Shown here piece by piece: positions 26,601-40,400 of a stretch of DNA of 64,000 bases. Location: assembly GCA_037975125.1 (NCBI GenBank), contig CM075856.1, positions 372,001 through 436,000 of the forward strand. Direction: 5' to 3'. The position numbers and the translations under genes are program-made. This DNA is from Latrodectus hesperus. Its lineage: Eukaryota > Arthropoda > Arachnida > Araneae > Theridiidae. The notes below the pieces were generated by a model. It searched no databases, was not told the origin of the DNA, and saw only the letters and a list, made by a program, of their open reading frames with translations. Positions within the stretch are counted from its first letter, which is position 1. Every line of letters starts with the position of its first letter.

Positions 26601-28360
26601 ATTTTTAATCCCCACATTGTAAAGAGTACTCTTAACGAATTCTTATTTAATTAAATTTCATCTACAGATAACTATACATAATCAGAAACATTACTAATCT
26701 ATGGTTTCAAACATTCACATTTTTGTTGAAAGGAAATGTCTTACGTTAACAAAAAGGTTATTATAATTTTTTTTGTTTTCACTAAAGGACATCAATACTT
26801 TTATAATATAATATCCGATGTTGCAATGAAAGTTATGATATCTATGTAAAGCTAAATTGTTGTGAAGATATTTTAGCTTATTTATTGGGAGTGAATGGTG
26901 CATTAATCGATCGGAAGAGGCTGGACACTCACCAGAGTCTGGAGCAGGCAGTGGCGCTGAGCTCTGGCGTACTTGGTTGTCTGGAACACGTCCACTCGAT
27001 CATCGCAACGGGCCTGCTCGATTAGGTCACTGAGGGCGACGTAGATTCCGCTCCGGTCCCCGCCGCCGCTGTCAACAGAGACATGTCAGAGACAGTGGAA
27101 AGACTTTTCATTATTATATCATACTCATATCAAAAATTGAGTTCACCATTTCAAATTTCCACTGTTTCGACTTACAAGAGAGTTTACAAACTACATTAGT
27201 GATAAAGTTCTCAGAAAAAAATGAATCTACTATATTTATTGAGAATATTTTTATACCATAAATATAAATTGAAAATATCCAAATGAGTAAATTTATTAAA
27301 TTCTTTAGTTAAGTTTAAAAAATGAATTAAAATTATGAAAGTGAGAGGAGAAAATAAAAAAAAAGCTATGTAACCAAATTTAAATATATTTTTAGTTATA
27401 AATTTAGCTGCAATAAATACTTCATAATCCCAAATTCTATGAAATGAATCAGTTATAATTAAGCTATGAATTAATGTAATTAATTTAAATTGTTAAAAAA
27501 CAGGCAAATCTCAACTAGAGCATATATATCTAACTATCAATGTATCTGTCTTATATATAAATATTTGTCATAAGTTTTAAAGCATTATAATAAGTTAAAA
27601 TTATATGGAAACGAGAGCAAAATTAAATGAGCTATATAATTAATTTTTCAATTTCATATTTAAGTCTGAATTTCTGTATCCCTAATAACAAATATTATGA
27701 AATTTGTTATTTGTTATATTAAGACGTAACAGAAATTTATAAAATTAATTTATTCATTATAGCTCATTTTTATATCGAAAGTTGAGATGACGGTTTAGAG
27801 TTTCTTTTATATTTGATTTACCGGTTGTTTAAAACTATATTAAGAAAGATGCTTATAGAAGAAAATAAATATAATCTCTTAGTAGCTATTTTATTTTATA
27901 CATTTTTTATAATGTTATAAAAAGAAATTTAAAATTTTCAAATGAAGTAATTTTATAATCTTTTTTAAGAAAATAAGTTAGTGAAAATTATGAAAACAAA
28001 CAAGATTAAATTATAGTTGGCATATATTATCATATATACTATGAATTTCATAAGTCATTAATTAACCATAAATTAATTCAACTAATAAATCATAAATAAC
28101 TCATACATACATGAATATCTCATCATTAATAAACAACTCATCAAATTTAACCGTAACATTTTTAGAATTCCTCGTCACTTAGCTTAATTTTACTTAACTA
28201 AAAGAACTGGAAGTTTGATGTGATTGTTACAGTAAGTTCTAATTTTAAATACAATGTAAAGTGGTAACGAAAAAACCTGAATATTTCTGAAATATTTTGA
28301 TTATTAGGCAACCGCAATTTATAATATATTGAATGATAGTATCAAATTTTCACTCACTCA

Positions 28361-28400
<40 letters not shown>

Positions 28401-31400
28401 ACTCAACTTTATAAAATTGACTTTTTAATATTAATGCATCAATATTTTTATTTGCCAAATTGTTATATTTTTTTATAACATATAATGAAAAAATACATTG
28501 TATTATCTATGGAAAATGTATTATAAAAATAGGATATATTTTTTCTATATGTGCCCAGTTACAAGATATACAATGATTCTCCAATATTTTTTTAAAAATG
28601 AAAGTAATTTGTCAAGCATACCATGCAAAACTGATTTTTCCTTCAAGCCCGATAACATTTATATATTAGTTTGAGATCTAATGATCTCAAAAAATCCAAT
28701 CTAGAGCATAAGAAATGTGAAAAAGTAAAAATCTGATTTTTGAGGATCAAAAAACATATGAAAGTATAATCGCGCAGAAGAAATAGTTTCTAATTAAGTC
28801 TAAAGTCAATTTAATAAATTAAATACATAATTTATTAAATGTCTAAATGACAAATACCAAAATGTTCTGTATATAATTATTTTTGAGTTAATGAGAGTTG
28901 GTTTAAAAAAGGTAATGACAGAACTTTCCTTAAATCTTTTTTTTTTTATCAAAATTAATAGCAAAAATATGATTTTCTTTACTTATTTTTATACGGACAG
29001 AAAACTTGGTTTTTATAAATTAGCATCAATTATAAATAGTGTCTAATATTATTTACAAATATGGAATTCTTCTGAACAGTCAAAATTGCATTGCGCGTAC
29101 ATAATAAAATAAAACTAATTTTGAGACGATAACATCCAATAGAACATTTTATACGCTATGCTATCTATGAGCTGCTGTCTTTAAAATAATATAAATTCGT
29201 TTTTTCATTAAATTTCATTTAATTTAAAAATGAAAAAAGCTAAGAGGTAAAATTTTAAATGTAAGTAAAATGATAATTACTAAATATGAATCTGATAATA
29301 AGACCATGAACTATAGAACAATCTGATAATGGAAACATTGCAGAATTTTGAGTCTTTTGCTTTCAAAATCTTAATTACTCCCTTTACAAGATTTTGAGGC
29401 TATGTATATTTTGCAAAATTTCTGCCATGTTTAAAATGAACCTGGAAATCTCTATGTGGTAGAGAAGAGAATAAAAACTTAATTCTTTAGGATGGAACAT
29501 TATAATGCTGAATAGATTGTGCGAAGTACCTTCGCATTATCCAACACTATGACTAGATATGTGCGCTGCTTCTGTGGAAGTTTTCCTTAAGTGGAAATTT
29601 CCTTCCCAGAGGTAAATGTCGACGGAAACTCGCTCATTAGCTGTGAAATGCAAACAATGCGCGTTGTTCTTGGTATCAAGCAGCAATGAGCGCCCTTGTC
29701 CATGCGATTTCCATTAAGCTTGAGAATCGTGCTTTGTTGCTAGCGATTCCCCAGGGAAACTATCTTCGCTGCATGGATTACAGAACATTACGTTCAATCG
29801 TCTTAGCTAAGAATTCTGTAATTTTTACTTGTTTTAGATAATGGGTTACGAACGATACATGCCTTAACATTTTTGCTTCTCTGTCAAATTTTTTATAAGA
29901 TTTAAATTCATCTCTTTGCTTAAGACTTCGTCATTTAACTAATGTGCAAGGCATGAAAGTGAAAAATAAATAAATGAACTTAATATTTATTTGTCTATTA
30001 TACATTTAGATCGTCTTAGACATACAGATGTGAGAAATGTTCAGAAAGAGAATTCCATCGTAGACATAATCTATCTCATACGCTATTATGAAGTGTGCAT
30101 TAACTACGCATGGTTACGCTAATGGTTGATGGATAATAAATATTAAGGTTATGTTTCAATAGATTAATATTATTTATGGTTTGTTTTACATTATATGTTT
30201 TCAGTTAATTGATATGAAAAGCCATCCTAAAAAAATTGCATAAAGTAGAAAACAAAAAATTAAAGAAATGTTATGAGTACTGTTAAGGATTCTACTGTAA
30301 TGTAATACTACACTTTTTAGCATTGAAACTTTAAAAGTTTTTTCGCCAAATAGTTACTACTTGGGAATTAATCTGTTTCCAAGTTATTCACAAGCTTACT
30401 TCTCAATTTCTAATAAAAGTACTCTTTTTCAATAAACTACATAATTCTTAGACATTTTTTTTTCCAAATGATAAAATAATTTTATATCTTGCATCTTCAA
30501 AGAAGGGAAGTGTGATAGATTCTCTTAATACCACGATGAAATAAACTTGTATATTTGAATTATTACATTGCAAAATATCTAATAACAAATACTTCATTTT
30601 ATTTACGTTAAATTTATATTAAAAAATGTAGATTTTATACGAACATTATTCTAGATTTTAACATTGTTCCACAACGCAAAAATTAATATAAATACTTTTC
30701 AACAATTATTTATGAAAATATTTTAAAATTATTAAGTGTGTTATATGTGCACATATAGCTTTAGAAAAATACAATCATTTATTGACTAATTTTACAAAAC
30801 AAGTAACTAATGTTCTGATTACATCAGTAATTAATACCCCTTTAAAATAATTATCATAATATAGTAGATAATTTTTAATAAACTAATTTATTCATCTGTT
30901 ATAAATTGTGAATGATAAGTAATCCTATGTGAATTATCATGATTACGCAACAGGATTATAGTATCAACAGGATTATTTATCAATCCTATTGTGACCTAGA
31001 AATAGGTCCTGTTGACCCACAAATAGATATTGTTGAAATAATCCTGTTGACCAACTAATAGATCCTGTTGAAATAATTCCGTTGACCCACAAATAGATCC
31101 TATTGAAATAATCCTGTTGACCCACAAATAGATCCTGTTGAAATAATCCTGTTGACCAACTAATAGATCCTGTTGAAATAATCCTGTTGACCCACAAATA
31201 GATCCTATTGAAATAATCCCGTTGACCCACAAATAGATCCTGTTGAAATAATCCTGTTGACCAACTAATAGATCCTGTTGAAATAATTCCGTTGACCCAC
31301 AAATAGATCCTATTGAAATAATCCTTGTTGACCCACAAATAGATCCTGTTGAAATAATTCTGTTAACCCACAAATATATTTTAGGTTGTAAAAAGTAGAA

Positions 31401-34400
31401 TTACGTTTTAGTGTGACTCATATAGAGCTAAACTACATTGTGTTAAACTTAAGACCTTTCTAGTTTGGTTACAATTCTGTGAAGGGATTTCTTTTTCTTG
31501 ATGTTCTAATAATTTTGGTTAGTTGAAGGATTTTCCGTTTGGGCTGCATGTGAAGGCGAAGAGCCATTACCTGCAATGCACAGTGATGGGGCCGGTTGAG
31601 AGCTGGCTGTTGTGATGCTGCTGGACGTGCTCAATGGCAACTATGAGGGAGGATAAGTTTTCTGGCACGCCTGAACCACAGGATGACCAGTTGATGAGCT
31701 GAAACTGGCTCATCATGTGTTTCTGCTCGTCCTCGATGTCCGTCACCACGAACTGCCTGAGGATGTAGTGCGATGTTTGGCTCGAGCTTTTCAGCTTCAC
31801 ACGCACCGTCTCGTAGATCTCCTCCTCAGTCTCGTCAGGCCAGTACTGGGGACACTTGTTCTGCAAGGGACAAAACACCAAGTCTTTAGAATTCTAATAC
31901 TCACATACCGCGAAAGCTTCCTTGGTGTCTTTTGCTTGCACTTACAAGGTCGGGTCCCAGCTCGGAGAGCATGACAAGGGTGGTGATGTGCTGCTCCTTG
32001 ACCATCCTCCAGAAGTCGCAGATGGTTTGCGGTAAAGGATCTTGCGTGATGATGAACGAAAGAGAACGATAATAACCCTGTGGTCATGGTGGAAAAGGCA
32101 ATGTCATTAATTAATGCCGCAAAATATAATTGTTGTATTTAGTCTAAATTATAACAAAGAGTCAAACATTTGAATTACATAAGGGAAGGGTACATTTTGC
32201 ATTGGTTTATAAAAAATATATTATAAACATTTATCGATGTTATTGTTATAAAATGGAATCTATTAATATTCTTACTAATTTAATACCTCGTTGATTCATT
32301 AGACTGATCTTTTAAATAGCAGAAAAGTAAAAAATTCTATTCAACCAATAAATTGCTTAGATAAGAATCATTTATCAACTACATGAGATAAAAAGTAAAT
32401 TTGTGATTTCGAGTCCATAATGGAAAGCGATATTTTCATTACAAAAATTATAAATGATTTCAAATAACCGTCAACAGTATACCAACATATGTTTAAATAC
32501 AATAACAACAACAATAATAATAATTGTTTAAGATTTAATTTTATGTAATGTTTGATGGGTAGAAACGTAAAACTCAATTGATATTATCTTTTATTTCAGA
32601 CCTTTTGAAGAATTTAACTAAAAAATGTTATTTATCATAAAATATTTACTAGAGCTTAATAAGATAAAAAAACAATAAATTAAATTGTGGTGCAGAATTA
32701 GATAATATTTTTTATGATATTATCACAATAGATTATTTTTGATGAGCAACGGCTGGAGATAGAAAATGGAAAGAAACAACTCGGTGGAAAATAATCCGAA
32801 AAATTTTAAATGGGATTTAGGTCGGGCGAATATGTCGCCCATTTCCTGCCTACAATCTCTTCTGCTTCCTAGCATTGGTTGACAATAACAGTTTTGTGGG
32901 TGCATTCATTATCATCCATTAAAACGAATGGCTAACTTTACCCCATTCTGATTTACTCTGAGGTCTAAAATAGCATTATGACACTATACAGGGTGACAAC
33001 TTTATACTGTTGACAGAATTGGACTGCTTTTGATTGGTTTAATTCATGTCCACCACTTTTTATAATAATTTCATTTGCTTATGAGATCTTAATGTTAGTA
33101 AAACAAATTGGTAGTTTTTATTTCCTTGTTTGAATTATATGTATGACTATTAATATGTATTAATATGCCAAACCAACGACGTCAAATAATTGCTTTATTT
33201 GAGGCTGGGTTAATGCAAATTTAGATTGGCAGAAAGCTGAATATCCTCAGACAAACGGTATCAAGTACTATAAAACGATTCCTGGAGCTTGGCCATGACC
33301 ATGATAGACCAAAGTCAGTAATGGTTTAGGGAGGCATTTGTGAATCTTTAAAAACTCATTTGGTTTTCATAGATCAAGGCGTCAAAATGAACAAGACCAT
33401 GTACTGCAATTTGATTTTACAGTCGGTTTTACTTCCTTGGGCCCAAAAACATTTTAAAAACAACATCTGGACACTTCAACAAGATTCTGCCCCTTCTCAT
33501 AGAGCAAAAGCAACGCAAGACTGGTGTCAAGCATATCTTCTAGATTTCATACATGTGGGTGTGTGGCCCCCCTATTCACCTGACTTTAGCCTAATGGACT
33601 ATTGTGTTTGGTCTATTCTGCAATTAAGAGTATGCTCTACGACACATCGAAGTTTGGGAATGCTTAAAGGTTACTCTTAAGAAGGAATGGGCTAAATTAA
33701 CGCCTGATGAACTGCGGCCCATTGCAGAAAAACTCGACGTATAAAGCTCTGTATCGATGTCCAAAGGAGCCAATTTGAAAATGCTCAAATATATTGTATC
33801 TAAGTAAAAAATGACTTAAGTAAAGTTAGTTTTTTGAAAATAAATTCCATGTTTTTAGTTGTATACAATATTTTTTTGTCAACATGATAAAGTTGTCACC
33901 CTGTATAGTTGTCACAGAAATTGTACAGAAGTGCAGGTTGTTGTTGTTGCACTAGCATGCTTCCCTGTACCTAGCCCTAAATTGGGCTCTACCAGCACAG
34001 ATGTGCCGCTAGGTGCAATATTTTAACAAAATTTGTATCATACAACGATGCTTTTATCTCGACATTTGTGATGTTATTTATGTGCTGCATGTGCAAGTGT
34101 CGTATATTTCGAGATAAAAACATCTGCAAAATGCATGAATTTGCATGTTGGCGTGTACCACGTGATTTCCAAACACTTTACACTCTTGTCTTGAATTACA
34201 GGCTAAATCTTGTCTTCTTATTTGTAAAAAGAAGTTGGTCCAATCAAATATTGTCCAAATGACATGTTAGCGACATCACATTGATTATGCTTTCCTGGAT
34301 TGGATGGTTAGGAATATACAAATTCGTGGTATCCTGGCGTAAAATCCATATATATTTCTGTGTATATATTACGCTTTATACCAAGAATTTACTTCAATCC

Positions 34401-37400
34401 ATTTTACTTCAATTTGAATTTACATCACCACGAATTTACTTGACACGCATTCTGCATATTGCTGTGTAATCCTCTGCCAAAAAGTTGTGACAATGACTAA
34501 TAATCAAATTAAAACAAAATTAAAACAATGATTAAAATATCGTCGTACCAATGATTGCTTGAACCATAGATATCACAGGCATGAAGGTAGCTTTTCGATA
34601 TTCTTATTCTGATTGATTGGTACAAATTGGTACTGATTCTGATTGGTTGATACAGATTGATACTGATTCTGATTGGTTGATACAGATTGATACTGATTCT
34701 CATGGGTTGATAAAGATTGGTACTGATTCTGATTGGTTGATAAAGATTGGTACTGATTCTGATGGGTTGATACAGATTTATATGGGATCGTATCATTTTG
34801 ACATTCTGAATGGACAACTTAACAGTCAAAGGTCATTGCAAGGGATTTAAATACTCACCAGAGGTCTCTTTTGTAGCTTTTCCAATTCAGATTAACTTCA
34901 AAAAAAGTGGAATTAGAAAAACATAAAAAAGTATGCTTTCTCTATGTAAATTGCGCAGAATATGATATTTCTTGTTCATTTCGATATTTGAGAAATATAT
35001 TTTCGTGCTTTTATAGCTAACATATTTTTGGTTTTTCCAATACGCCGCTGATCGGAAATAAATTGAAATACAAATGGAAGAGGTCTTAACTTTTTATATT
35101 CAATATTTTTTTAACCATTCAGTAACTTTTTAATTTTTATCACCTCATTCGATTTATTCTTAACTTATTACAAACATGAGACTTCATTTAGAGACTCATG
35201 CTATACAAACTAGAGAGTAAAAAGTTTGAAATGGACCATGAAATCCTTTTATGATCAAAATACAGTTTGAGGGTATAACAACGGTTTAATATATTAGAAA
35301 TGAACTGAAGAATAAAGTCAGGAAACTATCGTCGCCAACTAAATCCAGTCAATTAAACCACTCATTATAGTTTGACTAATCATGATTAACAATACTTATT
35401 TATTATTAGAAGTATAGAAAAATCATTGAAATGTAGAACAAAGAAGCATTTATATAATGATTTTCAAATACATATTGAGTTAAAAAATTTTTTACAGAGA
35501 TACATTCCTAGCCATTTTTTTTTAATATCAGCGAAGCAATTTTTTTATTTTTCATTATTAAATTTTTCATTTATTCCTCTTTAACAATGTCTTTATATTT
35601 AAAGAAAAAAATATTTAATCTGTTTTGTTTTTCACTAAAACAAAGTTTTGAATAATATAAACAATGGGTAAGTTTTATAGTTATTAAAATAAATTTATTT
35701 TTCCAACTGTCGCTGAGCTTTGCTTTAAATTTTTGTTGTTTTTATTGCGATTTTATGAATCTTTATTTTTATTTTTCAGTGCCAGAAATTATAATAATGT
35801 TAAAGAGATGAAAATAACATCGTAAAATTTTCGTGTTTCGATAACTGAATCTTCAATGAACAATTATAACCATTCCCTTCTGTTCTCTTTGCTATATTTT
35901 TTGTGAAAGACATTTTCATAATTCAACTTACAATACTTGCTGTCAGTTTTTTTAAAAAAATATTTTATTTTCCTTTAAAGCACAATTATTTATTAAGTTT
36001 TGCTATTTTTAGTGCCGAATTTAATTTAATTTCCAATAGCTAAAGTACTATGTTTGTTTATTTTTAAAAATACAATTAAATTCCATTATTTTCTTTAAAA
36101 CTCTAGCATTGCCAAGTCTAGTTGTACTTTTTTACATGCAGTGTAGATGGGAAAATGACCATCGTGTATTGTTTCATCGACGAGTTCTTAGTCGATGTAA
36201 AAATATATTTTTTAACTAAAAAGTATTTTTTGATAAATAGAAATTTTAAAGTAATAAGTGAATAAATTTAAAATAAAAATTTTAAAATGGAATATTTAGG
36301 AAATACCGTTGAGTAAAATATTATAATAATTTCAGGAATTTTTTTAAGCTGCATATTAAACTGGTTTTACAAACTTTAACAATCGTTTTTTCTTGGCAGA
36401 AGTCACAAAAAATCATTAGGAGCCATAAAATTTGGCATGAAAAAATAATTTTGTGCCTAAAACTCGGCTAAAGTACAAGCATGCAGAAATGAGTGAGTCA
36501 TACATATTAATAAACGAATGATGTTGGAAATCATTGTACAAAAAAGTTTATTACCTAAATCCTACACAACACTTAACATCTGATAATACTGATCTATGAT
36601 TAAAGAATGAGGTTGCCATGTTTGTTGGCATTCTTTGTAATGAGACAATAAGTTTCATTAATATTTAATTATTAAACTTTTGATTACGTCAAAGAAATTC
36701 AGATGAAGTTAATTCATTTATCAAACAAAAAATGTTTTTATTAAGAGATTTGATGACGGTAAAAATGACTGGCTGATTAAGTACAGATGTACAAAAATAA
36801 ATAGATGGCATTTAATATATATGACATGACATGATGAGATATGGCAGCTTTAAAATGCAATGGTTGTTTGTTACCATCTGCTTATATTCTCATCAATATA
36901 GTACACAAAATCGTTGAAGACTGTGTACTCTTCTATGTGAATTTATTAATTATTCTCCTGGTTATATAACCATACCGAAAACTTTCTAACCAATGCACCC
37001 TATTCTTGTTCTACAGGAATTTAAATCCTTTAGAGCAAGAATAGGATTAATCATTTGCTGGTGACATCAATCTGATAATTTAACTGTCGACAAATTTGTC
37101 AAAAAGTTGGAATTCATACTGTTTATAAGATCAAATTTTTACTTATTCCCCTAGATAGAAGATCAATATTTCTTATGTTTCATAAAATTGAAAACAAAAT
37201 GATTGTTTTTGAAACGCTATAAAACTTTTGATAAGAAAATCCAGCTTTTAATGTGATTTTAAATTTACACACAGTTCGTTATCAACGGATAATTTCTATG
37301 ACATTATTGCGTTTGATAATTTTAAAGCAAAAGTTGAAACACGTCTGTACAGGGTTAGCATAAATGATTCATTCGTTTCGAAAAGACTATATTTTCAAAA

Positions 37401-40400
37401 GTGTTACTCGTGCACTTATGAAAAAGATGTGAAAAGAACCACAAACTCACCAAGTTTTCATTGTGTATTCCCCTGGTGGTAGAATGAGTCCATACTCTTT
37501 GAAATAGTACGAGTTTAGTACTGATCGAAAATGGAAGTAAACAAGTAAAAAAGCTTTTGTATTTTTGAATAAGCTAATTATTCCAATGTTATAGCTGTAC
37601 AAAAAGCATTCAGAAAAGAATATGGAAAAGTATAGCATTTTATGCTGGTGGCATTGGGAATTCAAGAACACCATTTATTTGCTTCCAAATGTATGGAATG
37701 AATTAAATTGTCATCTGGACTTGTGTTGTATTCGAAAGGTAACACTTAAAAAAAGCCCCTAAAATTAACCACAGAAAACACCAGGTTACAGAAATTAAAT
37801 TTTATCACCAATATTCATCGTCAAAACTTTCACCAAATCAAAGTGTACCCATATCTAAAGTGAACCCGGTAAAGATACACAATTTTAATAATAATAATAA
37901 AACGATGAAAAGATTTTAATGATGGCATAAGCAAGGCATTAGTTTTAAAATTTAAAAGAGATTGTTTGCAAATATTGCCATTACTAATTTAGAATTCTAA
38001 TAATTAAAAATTTAAATTGCCTATTTAAACTAATCATAAAGTGGATGTTTTATCTCGCCAATTTCATTTTGCTTTTTCTTCTGTACTATTGTCAACGTGT
38101 TAATGGCTTAAATCAATGGAAACTGCTTCTCAAATCAATGGTGTAGCTTTTATATAAAAAATCGTTTTATTAACAAAATGAACTTCGACGGCACAGGTGC
38201 CGTATAATCCATGATTCCAAATTCTGAATTTTTTGGCGATGAAGAAATGTTGCCAAGATGACTATCTTGACGTGCGCGATGACGTAAATACTAAGGTTAC
38301 CAAAATAGGATTTTCTGCATAATTCTTATACGTCTTCATATGTATGACGTAATAAAAATGAGGTTGCCAGATACATAAGAAAATCCGCCAAAAAATCGCC
38401 AATCTCAGAATTTGGCATCATGGATTATAAGGCATCTGTGCTCTTCGACAATATTTTTAATTTTGATTCCATCGAGATGAAGTCATGGAGTCGTTACTCG
38501 ATATGAGTGTCTTGTCCAAATCAATTAAACTATTGTTAAGAGTATTTGGGTTGGTTTCTAGCATAGCCCACACGCTTGGCGCGAATAATTATGGTTGGCG
38601 ATAATCATTGATTAGCGCCAATATTGATAACCCTATTTAGATACACTAGATATGGTAAACTAAACTATTTCTGGAATTTCGTCCTGGCTTAGCGCTTTTT
38701 CTCAGTTTGTTGTCAAGAGTGTGGGCTCTCCTAGGATTTAACCGAGTATTTGGCTCAAAGCGATTCGAAAGGACTTCTGGAATCATGGTTTTGGATACTC
38801 CTAACAATCAATGTTTTACGCACAAAATTTTGATCAAATAAAAAAAATTAGAGAATCTTTAATTTATTTCAAGAGAACGTGAAATGACACAAGAGATATT
38901 GGTGAGCCGGCCACAAGGGAAGTTTATGAGCCAGAGAGCCAGGCAAGACAATTTGAATCGCTCAAAGACACAAATAAGAAAAGATAATATCGCTAAAAAT
39001 TTGAAAACTAATTACACAGAACAAAAGGCAATTTTAATAATTTTGGAAAATTTTACAAACGGAAAAAAGTTATAATTTAAAAATCCTTATTACTTGTAAA
39101 AATCATAAATGGATTTTTTTCATCGCTGACGACACTCAGACATTCGATGGTAAACTTAGCCTTGTTTGTTGCCGCTTGAAGAATGCAATTTGAAGGCAGG
39201 CAGGAAATTCGTCGACCATTCGGATTTTACGATGTCGTCATTAATTTATGTGACGTAGATTCTGACGCCATGTTACATCATGGGTATTTTAAACCAATGA
39301 GAATTGTAATAAAGCGATGTATCATGATCTCAAATGGAACGAAAGAAACATTTATAAAAGTTTATGAAGTAGATGAGTAAGGAGTTCGTTTCATATATTT
39401 TTCATGTGCACACGTCTATTATATTTGAAAATATATCCTTTTCAAAACGAATGAATCACTTATGGTAACCATGCATTTAGTTTAGAACAAATCTGACATA
39501 TATTCTATACGTTCGGGTGAAAACTATCTTGCATTTAATCCTCGTGAAACTGTCAGCTTTTCCAAAATGGACCGTTGAAACTCATTGCTGCTTTTATTCG
39601 AACAAAATAAACTCTAATTCCATTTTCGAATAAATTCGTTCGTGTCAAATTCGCGTTCCAAAACTGTTTTGAACTCACGAACTGTGCATCACGTGATCAC
39701 CTAACTGCGCGAAATTCATAGTAAAAGTATTTTACGAGAATGCTTTAATTTATCTGTTATTGAGTGGAGTACATACACACATTTTTACAGATTTACCTGA
39801 ATGTGAGATGCATTGATATAGGACGACTGATCAGCAATGGAAGGCAGTAGAATGACTCTGTTCATGTCATCTGGAAGAAAAGAAGAAAGAAAAACATCAC
39901 GTGACTTAAAGCAGCTTTCGAAACAAAGAAAAATTTCATTTTCAATAGTTCTATCAATTTGCATTTTATGAGGTTATGGAGAGCGCTAAAAAATTCTAAA
40001 ACTTAAAGAATAATTCTTTTAATTTCAAAGTTCTCATCTTGAATGACATCATTATTGATTACAGGTCAGCTTAATTTCCATTTATATTAAAAACATTATT
40101 TGATGTTATTAATTTTCGGGAAATTTTGAAATTATTTTATTTCTCAAGCAAGCGGTAAGAAGAGTCTCGCTCTTTTAATCTTATTAAAGTTTTTCTCAAT
40201 TCGCTGTAACCGAAGGTGAATAGAAAAATCAAATTGAATCTTTTTATCCCTCCCACATGTTAGATGGAAATATTATTATAAAATAAAGCTTATTCTTTTT
40301 TCTAAGAATTGTTTCAAGATGTTAGTCCTTATTCTTGGAACTGAAAATACAATCAGAAAAATGATTTAAGTTGTAAAATATTATTTTAGGTTATCATCTG

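Noticed and set aside
28357..28401. Possible CRISPR-like or structured repeat
   Set aside because: It is a simple compound CT/CA microsatellite. No direct repeats with unique spacers exist anywhere in the window.
30973..31373. Overlapping - strand open frames of 121 and 125 codons
   Set aside because: They are the stop-free frames of the 35-bp minisatellite, with no start context, splice signals or non-repeat sequence.
34509..34850. Open frames on both strands with ten-residue repeats
   Set aside because: They are produced by the 30-bp tandem repeat.
39183..39380. 65-codon + strand open frame inside a phosphatase intron
   Set aside because: Composition is somewhat protein-like, but no domain, partner exon or repeat family could be named.
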